A DNA stretch of 5,770 bases from an uncultured Spirochaetaceae bacterium (lineage in GTDB: Bacteria > Spirochaetota > Spirochaetia > Treponematales > Treponemataceae). Positions 1 to 4,364 of this stretch are shown here, one piece after another; positions within the stretch are counted from its first letter, which is position 1; the number at the start of each line of letters is the position of its first letter. The stretch lies in NCBI GenBank assembly GCA_902797925.1, contig CADBUT010000341.1, forward strand, positions 1 to 5,770. Direction: 5' to 3'. The notes below the pieces were generated by a model that did no database searches, was not told where the DNA came from, and was given only the letters and a program-made list of their open reading frames with translations. The translations under genes were made by a program, and so were the position numbers.

Positions 1-634
1 CGCTGTTTTTGCGTATAATTATCTTGATGTTGATTCTGTCGAAGCTGCGCACGGCCGCGCACCGGCTGTTTCAACAGGTATGAAGCGTGTTCATAAAGAT
101 AAGACTGTCATCTGCTATCAGGGCGACGGCGACCTTCTCGCAATCGGCACCGGCGAAACAGTTCATGCTGCAAACCGCGGCGAGAACATCAGTGTAATCT
201 TTATCAACAACGCGATTTACGGCATGACAGGCGGTCAGATGGCACCAACTTCTTTGGTTGGTCAGGTTACAAAGACTACACCGTTCGGCCGCAATGCTGA
301 TGAAGTAGGCTACCCGATCCGCGCGGCAGAGCTTTTGAACACGCTCGTTGAGCCAAAATACATTGAACGCTGCGCAGTCTACGATGTTAAGCACATCAAC
401 CAGACAAAAGCCGCAATCAAAAAGGCTTTGACATATCAGCGTGAAGGCAAGGGCTACTCGTTTGTAGAAATTCTTTCAATGTGCCCGACAAACTGGGGCG
501 TTGACCCGACAATTGCCGCTGACTGGGTTAGAGACGCAATGGAACCGTATTATCCGCTCGGCGTGCTCCGCGATATTCCTGGCGGAGTTATTCCTGAAGC
601 CGCACAGCCGAAAGCCGGCGTAGTAAACAAGTAA
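1..634 (+). CDS. 2-oxoacid:ferredoxin oxidoreductase, beta (TPP-binding) subunit, 5'-truncated
   Basis: This is the C-terminal part (210 residues, first whole codon at base 2) of the thiamine-pyrophosphate subunit of a 2-oxoacid:ferredoxin oxidoreductase, a cytoplasmic enzyme that interconverts a 2-oxoacid plus CoA with an acyl-CoA plus CO2, using ferredoxin. Seen in the sequence: HGRAPAVSTG near the left edge, the cofactor motif GDGD at partial residues 41-44, the paired Asn at 69-70 that closes the TPP/Mg motif, and IYGMTGGQ at 72-79. The tail with SxVEILSxCPTNWG is typical of VorB/KorB-like beta subunits rather than PorB of pyruvate oxidoreductase. The stop codon overlaps the Shine-Dalgarno site of the gamma-subunit gene, so the two are surely co-transcribed. 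The alpha subunit and a ferredoxin-like subunit should lie to the left of the window. Substrate (branched-chain 2-oxoacid, 2-oxoglutarate or aryl 2-oxoacid) cannot be fixed from this fragment. Confidence 0.93.
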   Translation, partial: AVFAYNYLDVDSVEAAHGRAPAVSTGMKRVHKDKTVICYQGDGDLLAIGTGETVHAANRGENISVIFINNAIYGMTGGQMAPTSLVGQVTKTTPFGRNADEVGYPIRAAELLNTLVEPKYIERCAVYDVKHINQTKAAIKKALTYQREGKGYSFVEILSMCPTNWGVDPTIAADWVRDAMEPYYPLGVLRDIPGGVIPEAAQPKAGVVNK

Positions 635-638
635 GGAG
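633..638 (+). promoter_or_regulatory. Shine-Dalgarno site of the gamma-subunit gene
   Basis: AAGGAG lies 7 bases before the ATG at 646 and shares bases with the TAA stop of the beta-subunit gene, which fixes the gamma start and implies coupled translation. Confidence 0.85.
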
Positions 639-645
639 AACAAGA

Positions 646-1197
646 ATGACTACAGAAATTATTTTTGCCGGATTCGGCGGTCAGGGTGTTATCCTTGCTG
701 GAAAAATTTTGGCACTTGCAGGAATGAGCGAGGACAAATATGTTTCGCACATTCCGTCTTATGGTGCAGAAATGCGCGGCGGCACTGCAAACTGCTCTGT
801 CATCGTTTCTGATGAAGAGGTTGCTTCGCCTGTAATTGAAAAGCCTGATGTAGTTGTTGCATTGAACAAACCTTCAATGACAAAGTTTGAGCCGATGCTC
901 AAGGCCGGCGGTCTTTTGATTTACAATTCTTCTTTGATTGATTCAAAACCGTCAAGAACAGACATCAGAAGCATTGCATTGCCAGCAAACGAAATTGCTG
1001 AAAAATGCAACAACGCGCGCGGTGCAAATATGGTTGTGCTCGGCTGTCTTGCAAAGGCTGTTCCGGGAATGATCAGCGGCGTTAAGCCATTTGAATATGC
1101 GCTTGACGAAGCAATTTCTGCCCGCAACAAGAAGTTCAATCCGGTAAACATTGCCACGATTGAAACAGCTTTCAACACTGATTACGAAATCAAATAA
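646..1197 (+). CDS. 2-oxoacid:ferredoxin oxidoreductase, gamma subunit
   Basis: This 183-residue protein is the gamma subunit (Pfam POR family) of the same 2-oxoacid:ferredoxin oxidoreductase. The family's usual length is about 180-190 residues, so it looks complete. Visible signatures are the glycine-rich GFGGQGV at residues 9-15 near the N terminus and HIPSYGAEMRGG at 35-46, followed by TANCSVIVS, which are hallmarks of KorC/VorC/PorC-type gamma chains. No signal peptide or membrane segment is seen; it should act in the cytoplasmic complex. It starts 11 bases after the beta-subunit stop with a strong Shine-Dalgarno site, so beta and gamma form one operon. The order beta then gamma is the common one for KOR/VOR enzymes. 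Gene symbols differ between organisms (vorA, vorC, korC), so none is assigned. Confidence 0.93.
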   Translation: MTTEIIFAGFGGQGVILAGKILALAGMSEDKYVSHIPSYGAEMRGGTANCSVIVSDEEVASPVIEKPDVVVALNKPSMTKFEPMLKAGGLLIYNSSLIDSKPSRTDIRSIALPANEIAEKCNNARGANMVVLGCLAKAVPGMISGVKPFEYALDEAISARNKKFNPVNIATIETAFNTDYEIK

Positions 1198-1223
1198 CGA
1201 AGGCTGAAAATTACAGTTAATAA

Positions 1224-1260
1224 TTTCGGGCTGCTGCGCTTAGGTTGCGGCAGCCTGAAA
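1224..1260 (+). terminator. GC-rich hairpin after the oxidoreductase genes, possible terminator
   Basis: A 15-base-pair stem (1224-1238 with 1246-1260) with a 7-base loop and three G-T wobble pairs follows the gamma-subunit stop by 26 bases. The U-rich stretch (TTTTATATT, 1265-1273) begins only 4 bases after the stem rather than directly, so it may be a weak intrinsic terminator, an RNA-processing or stabilising hairpin, or an operator for the following regulator. The stem is seen directly; its function is inferred. Confidence 0.5.
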
Positions 1261-1273
1261 ACAATTTTATATT
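1245..1273 (+). promoter_or_regulatory. Weak candidate sigma-70 promoter for the first regulator-ligase pair
   Basis: TTGCGG (1245-1250) and TATATT (1268-1273) are 17 bases apart and match the -35 and -10 consensus at 3 and 5 of 6 positions. Transcription would begin near 1280, just ahead of the Shine-Dalgarno site at 1288. The -35 box lies in the 3' arm of the hairpin, so it may be fortuitous. Confidence 0.25.
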
Positions 1274-1287
1274 GCGAAAGACAAAAA

Positions 1288-1293
1288 AAGGGG
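1288..1293 (+). promoter_or_regulatory. Shine-Dalgarno site of the first XRE-cupin gene
   Basis: AAGGGG, preceded by an A-run, stands 5 bases before the ATG at 1299. It supports that start over the in-frame TTG at 1245, which lies inside the hairpin and has no ribosome site. Confidence 0.75.
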
Positions 1294-1298
1294 TATTT

Positions 1299-1883
1299 AT
1301 GTCTGAGAAAAACAGAATCGGCGAAAAAGTTAAGCTCGTCCGTGAAAGCCGCAAGCTCAGCATCGAAGATGTGAGCGAAAGAACAAATTTATCAGTTAGC
1401 AGCATTGAAAGCATCGAAAAAGGCGAGCTAATTCCAGGACTAACCCCACTAATCAAAATTGCGCGCGTGCTAGGCGTAAGGCTCGGCACTTTTATGGATG
1501 ACCAGCAGGACTTAGGCCCTGTACTTGTGCGCAGCGGTGCAAAAAAAGACGCTAACAACGTTACGCGCTTTTCAGAAAGAAACAACGCCAAATCTTCAGA
1601 TTTGGACTTTTACACATTGGCACAGAACAAAGCAGACCGTCACATGGATCCTTTCATTATTGATGTTTTTCCGCCGTCAAGCGAAGACGTCAAGCTTTCA
1701 ACACACGAAGGCGAGGAATTCATCTACGTTCTTAACGGAAATATCGAAGTCATTTATGGCAAGGACAAATATGAACTTGCTGCCGGTGACAGCATTTACT
1801 ACGATTCAATCGTTGCACATCACCTTCATTCAAAAGGTGAACAGCCGGCCAAGATTCTGGCTGTAGTTTATACACCGGCGTAA
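1299..1883 (+). CDS. XRE-family transcriptional regulator with C-terminal cupin domain (first copy)
   Basis: This 194-residue protein has a Cro/CI-type helix-turn-helix at about residues 7-66 (IGEKVKLVRE, then LSIEDVSERTNLSVSSIESIEKG, then PLIKIARVLGV) and a single cupin barrel at about 120-192. The cupin shows HEGEEFIYVLNG from His136, GDSIYYDS, and a His cluster at 174, 175 and 177, which are the expected metal or ligand-site positions. Proteins of this layout are known DNA-binding regulators that sense small molecules through the cupin. The gene sits 65 bases upstream of an acyl-CoA synthetase on the same strand, so it most likely controls that gene and perhaps the oxidoreductase in response to an organic acid or acyl-CoA; this role is inferred from position. 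The usual Pro before the motif-2 His is Ala here (VAHH). The length is normal for the family. Confidence 0.9.
   Translation: MSEKNRIGEKVKLVRESRKLSIEDVSERTNLSVSSIESIEKGELIPGLTPLIKIARVLGVRLGTFMDDQQDLGPVLVRSGAKKDANNVTRFSERNNAKSSDLDFYTLAQNKADRHMDPFIIDVFPPSSEDVKLSTHEGEEFIYVLNGNIEVIYGKDKYELAAGDSIYYDSIVAHHLHSKGEQPAKILAVVYTPA
1588..1605. repeat. Perfect inverted repeat inside the first XRE-cupin gene
   Basis: CCAAATCT and AGATTTGG are separated by two bases. It lies in the region coding for the linker between the helix-turn-helix and the cupin. It resembles an operator in form but may be chance; no second copy was found in the window. Confidence 0.4.
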
Positions 1884-1893
1884 AATCTGCTGC

Positions 1894-1928
1894 TTGCCGG
1901 AATTTGCGTTTCAATGCGCGTCCGGCAG
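1894..1928 (+). repeat. Inverted repeat (hairpin) between the first regulator and its ligase
   Basis: TGCCGGA (1895-1901) pairs with TCCGGCA (1921-1927), with one extra wobble pair at 1894/1928, around a 19-base loop that can form a small inner GCG/CGC stem. No T-run follows, so it is unlikely to be a terminator. It could be a regulator binding site or an mRNA structure; the ligase's ribosome site lies just outside it. Confidence 0.45.
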
Positions 1929-1936
1929 CTTCAACT

Positions 1937-1940
1937 AGGA
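1937..1940 (+). promoter_or_regulatory. Shine-Dalgarno site of the first acyl-CoA synthetase gene
   Basis: AGGA followed by AAA lies 8 bases before the ATG at 1949. This favours 1949 over the upstream in-frame TTG at 1904, which lies in the hairpin loop, and over the ATG at 1955. Confidence 0.65.
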
Positions 1941-1948
1941 AAATTGAA

Positions 1949-3598
1949 ATGAAAATGTTTGAAGTTACATTAAACCAGTTATTGCATCAAAAGACTGCGG
2001 AAGACCCGGACCATGAATTCATGGTTTATGCAGACCGCGATTTGCGCTTTACATACGGCGAATTCAACAAGCGCGTTGACGACCTTGCCTGCGGCCTTTA
2101 TGCTTTGGGCGTTCGCAAGGGCGATAAAGTGGGCATCTGGGCAACAAACGTGCCTGACTGGCTTACATATATGTTCGCCTGTGCGCGTCTCAACGCAATT
2201 GCCGTTACTGTAAACACAAGCTATAAGCTTCACGAGCTTGAATATCTTGTAAAGCAGTCTGACCTTTCGACGCTCTGCCTTACAGACGGCGTAAAAGATT
2301 CAAACTACGTTCAGATGATTAAGGAGCTTGTGCCTGAGCTTGACACTTATGAGCGCGGCTGCCTTAAATCTGCCAGGTTCCCATATCTTAAGAACGTCGT
2401 GTTCATGGGGCCTGAAAAATACCGCGGCCTTTATTCAACGCCGGAGCTTCTGTTGCTTGGCCAGCATGTCGACATCAACGAAGTGCGGAAGATTGAAGCA
2501 GAAGCAGACTGCCACGATGTTGTGAACATGCAGTACACATCGGGCACAACCGGCTTTCCGAAAGGCGTTATGCTTACAAGCCACAACATCATCAACGACG
2601 GCTATATCATCGGCGAGCGTATGCGCTACACAGCGAAAGACCGTCTGTGCCTACTTGTACCGCTTTTCCACTGTTTCGGCATTGTTTTAGGCGTAATGGC
2701 TGTGCTTACACATGGCGGAACTCACGTTCTTCTTGAAAGCTTTGACCCGCTTGTGGCTCTTGCTTCAATTCAGAAAGAGAAGTGCACTTCGCTTTACGGC
2801 GTGCCTACAATGTTCATTGCGGAACTTAACCACCCGATGTTCAACATGTTCGACATGTCTTCGCTTAGAACGGGCATTATGGCCGGTTCAGGCGTGCCTG
2901 TTGAGCTTATGAAAACTGTAATCGAAAAAATGCACATGCCTGAAATTACGTCAGTCTACGGCTTGACTGAATCAAGCCCCGGAATGACGCAGAGCCACTG
3001 GGACGACAGCGTTGAAGTAAAGGCTACAACCGTAGGCGACGCTTTTGAAGGCATTGACGTAAAGGTTTTAGACCCTGAAACAGGCAAAGAATGTCCTGTC
3101 GGGGTGCAGGGCGAAATGTGCTGCAAGGGCTGGAACGTCATGAAGGGCTATTACAAGATGCCGGAAGCCACTGCCGAGACAATCGACAAGAACGGCTACC
3201 TTCATTCAGGCGACCTCGGCGTAAAAGACGAGAACGGCAACTTTAAGATTACCGGCCGAATCAAAGATATGATTATCCGCGGCGGCGAGAACATCTATCC
3301 GCGCGAAATCGAAGAATTCCTGATTCAGATGCCTGAAATTAAGGATATTCAGGTTGCAGCCGTAAAAGACAAAAAATACGGCGAGATTACAGGCGCTTTC
3401 ATCATTCTGCATGAAGGCAAGACTCTCAAAGAAGAAGATGTAATCGAATATTGCCGCGGAAAGATTTCCAAATTCAAATGGCCGCAGCTCATCATGTTTA
3501 TGGATACTTTCCCGATGACGGGCAGCGGCAAGATTCAGAAATTCAAGCTTACCGAAATCGGTACAAAATACCGCAAGGAAGTGCTTGGCTTAGAGTAA
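1949..3598 (+). CDS. AMP-forming fatty acyl-CoA synthetase (FadD/AlkK/ACSF2-like)
   Basis: This 549-residue protein belongs to the ANL superfamily of adenylating enzymes. It should activate a carboxylic acid with ATP to an acyl-AMP and then transfer it to CoA, in the cytoplasm. All core motifs are intact: the P-loop YTSGTTGFPKG at 196-206, YGLTESSPG from 337 with Thr340-Glu341, YLHSGDLG from 417 with the ribose-binding Asp422, GRIKDMIIRGGENIYP from 436 (the hinge lies here), and PMTGSGKIQK from 522 with the catalytic Lys528. The length and the GGENIYPxEIEE segment match medium- to long-chain acyl-CoA synthetases such as AlkK, YngI and ACSF2, which handle a range of chain lengths, so the substrate is open. 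It lies 65 bases after the first XRE-cupin gene, likely in one transcript, and near the 2-oxoacid oxidoreductase whose product or substrate is also an acyl-CoA. Confidence 0.93.
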   Translation: MKMFEVTLNQLLHQKTAEDPDHEFMVYADRDLRFTYGEFNKRVDDLACGLYALGVRKGDKVGIWATNVPDWLTYMFACARLNAIAVTVNTSYKLHELEYLVKQSDLSTLCLTDGVKDSNYVQMIKELVPELDTYERGCLKSARFPYLKNVVFMGPEKYRGLYSTPELLLLGQHVDINEVRKIEAEADCHDVVNMQYTSGTTGFPKGVMLTSHNIINDGYIIGERMRYTAKDRLCLLVPLFHCFGIVLGVMAVLTHGGTHVLLESFDPLVALASIQKEKCTSLYGVPTMFIAELNHPMFNMFDMSSLRTGIMAGSGVPVELMKTVIEKMHMPEITSVYGLTESSPGMTQSHWDDSVEVKATTVGDAFEGIDVKVLDPETGKECPVGVQGEMCCKGWNVMKGYYKMPEATAETIDKNGYLHSGDLGVKDENGNFKITGRIKDMIIRGGENIYPREIEEFLIQMPEIKDIQVAAVKDKKYGEITGAFIILHEGKTLKEEDVIEYCRGKISKFKWPQLIMFMDTFPMTGSGKIQKFKLTEIGTKYRKEVLGLE

Positions 3599-3602
3599 GT
3601 TG

Positions 3603-3628
3603 TTTCTGAAAGCTTGTGCTTTTAGAAA
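3603..3628 (+). terminator. Hairpin directly after the first ligase gene, terminator-like
   Basis: TTTCTGAAAGC (3603-3613) pairs with GCTTTTAGAAA (3618-3628) over 11 base pairs with one G-T wobble and a TTGT loop, starting 4 bases after the stop codon. No clear U-tract follows; a small TGCC/GGCA stem (3629-3641) does. It may end or protect the 3' end of the ligase mRNA, but a classical intrinsic terminator is not shown. Confidence 0.45.
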
Positions 3629-3682
3629 TGCCATAAAGGCAACCGTTCTGTTCTATTCCTGCAGGTGGAACTGCGCGGATAA

Positions 3683-3739
3683 ATAAGGCAGTCTCAAAAA
3701 AGACAAGTTTGCCGCTTGCGCGGCGGCAAACTACCTTAT
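3683..3739 (+). promoter_or_regulatory. Candidate structured leader upstream of the second XRE-cupin gene
   Basis: Three nested stems can form at once. The outer stem is ATAAGG (3683-3688) with CCTTAT (3734-3739). Inside are a short hairpin GTCT/AGAC (3691-3694 with 3701-3704) and a perfect 10-base-pair hairpin AGTTTGCCGC/GCGGCAAACT (3706-3715 with 3723-3732). Only one to two unpaired bases separate the stems, giving a three-way-junction shape that ends 34 bases before the start codon. The 10-base-pair palindrome alone could instead be a protein operator. On the minus strand it is followed by a six-T run, so a terminator for minus-strand transcription is another reading, although no minus-strand gene is present here. 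Pairing is seen by eye; function is inferred. Confidence 0.4.
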
Positions 3740-3762
3740 GCCGTAAAATTCGCTTAAACAGA

Positions 3763-3768
3763 AAGAGG
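3763..3768 (+). promoter_or_regulatory. Shine-Dalgarno site of the second XRE-cupin gene
   Basis: AAGAGG ends 5 bases before the ATG at 3774, supporting that start. Confidence 0.75.
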
Positions 3769-3773
3769 TTACT

Positions 3774-4325
3774 ATGAACGAAGAAATTAAAGCGGTCGCA
3801 GAACGTTTAAAAGGTCTGCGCGATGTTATGGATGTTTCAGTTGAAGAAGCAGCTGAAGTCTGCGGAATTTCGATTGACCAGTACAATCTTTATGAATCTG
3901 GCAATGTTGACATTCCTGTAGGCATTTTGCAGTGCATGGCAAAGCGGTACAATATCGATTTGACTGTATTGATTTCTGGTTCTGAACCTCACATGAAAAG
4001 CTATTTCTTGACCAAGAAGGGCAAAGGGCTTTCTGTTGATAGGCGCAGCGATTACAAGTATCAGTCTTTGGCTTTCGGTTTTTCTCACCGCAAGGCCGAT
4101 CCGTTCCTTGTTACGATTACTCCAGAAGAAACTAAAGAGATTCACTTCAATTCACACCCGGGGCATGAATTCAATTATGTTCTCGAAGGCAAGATGAAGA
4201 TTGTTGTTGACGGCAAGGAAATGGAGCTGGAAGAGGGCGACAGCCTTTATTTTGATGCAACGAAGCCGCATGGAATGCAGGCTTTGAACGGCAAGAATGC
4301 CAAGTTCCTTGCAATCATCATATAA
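3774..4325 (+). CDS. XRE-family transcriptional regulator with C-terminal cupin domain (second copy)
   Basis: This 183-residue protein has the same architecture as the regulator at 1299-1883: a helix-turn-helix at about residues 8-67 (VAERLKGLRD, VSVEEAAEVCGISIDQYNLYESG) and a cupin at about 105-183. The cupin has SHPGHEFNYVLEG with His128, His131 and Glu132, then GDSLYFDATKPHG with His166, a fuller set of putative metal ligands than the first copy shows. By hand alignment the two cupin cores are about one third identical, so they are old paralogues, not a recent duplication. The gene ends 39 bases before an ACSM-type acyl-CoA ligase and is likely co-transcribed with it. Control of that ligase by an acid or acyl-CoA ligand is inferred from position. 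The protein ends almost directly after the last cupin strand, with no extension. Confidence 0.9.
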   Translation: MNEEIKAVAERLKGLRDVMDVSVEEAAEVCGISIDQYNLYESGNVDIPVGILQCMAKRYNIDLTVLISGSEPHMKSYFLTKKGKGLSVDRRSDYKYQSLAFGFSHRKADPFLVTITPEETKEIHFNSHPGHEFNYVLEGKMKIVVDGKEMELEEGDSLYFDATKPHGMQALNGKNAKFLAIII

Positions 4326-4351
4326 ACTGCCGCGTATACAAGACTGACCTG

Positions 4352-4357
4352 TAAGGA
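4352..4357 (+). promoter_or_regulatory. Shine-Dalgarno site of the second acyl-CoA synthetase gene
   Basis: TAAGGA lies 7 bases before the ATG at 4365, in the 39-base gap after the second regulator. The spacing supports the start, and no terminator is seen in this gap. Confidence 0.8.
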
Positions 4358-4364
4358 AACTAAA

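Noticed and set aside
71..394. 107-residue open frame on the minus strand
   Set aside because: It is opposite the TPP-binding motif of the oxidoreductase beta subunit and shows no domain.
1245..1298. Longer N terminus for the first XRE-cupin protein (TTG at 1245)
   Set aside because: The TTG is inside the hairpin and has no ribosome site; the ATG at 1299 has AAGGGG at 5 bases and starts right at the helix-turn-helix as in relatives.
1217..1591. 124-residue open frame on the minus strand
   Set aside because: It overlaps the helix-turn-helix coding part of the first regulator and has low-complexity Ser/Leu composition typical of an antisense shadow. No convincing ribosome site was seen.
1525..1866. 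113-residue open frame on the plus strand in another phase
   Set aside because: It overlaps the cupin domain of the first regulator, whose motifs are intact in the other frame; there is no family signature.
1904..1948. Longer N terminus for the first acyl-CoA synthetase (TTG at 1904)
   Set aside because: The start would lie in a hairpin loop without a ribosome site; the added residues are not typical of the family, and the ATG at 1949 has AGGA at 8 bases.
3668..3682. Possible sigma-54 (-24/-12) promoter around TGGAAC
   Set aside because: The spacing and the second GC element do not match the TGGCAC-N5-TTGCA pattern.
3744..3749. TAAAAT as a -10 box for the second regulator
   Set aside because: No acceptable -35 element is found 16-18 bases upstream; that position falls in the GC-rich arm of the palindrome. 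The evidence is too weak to list.
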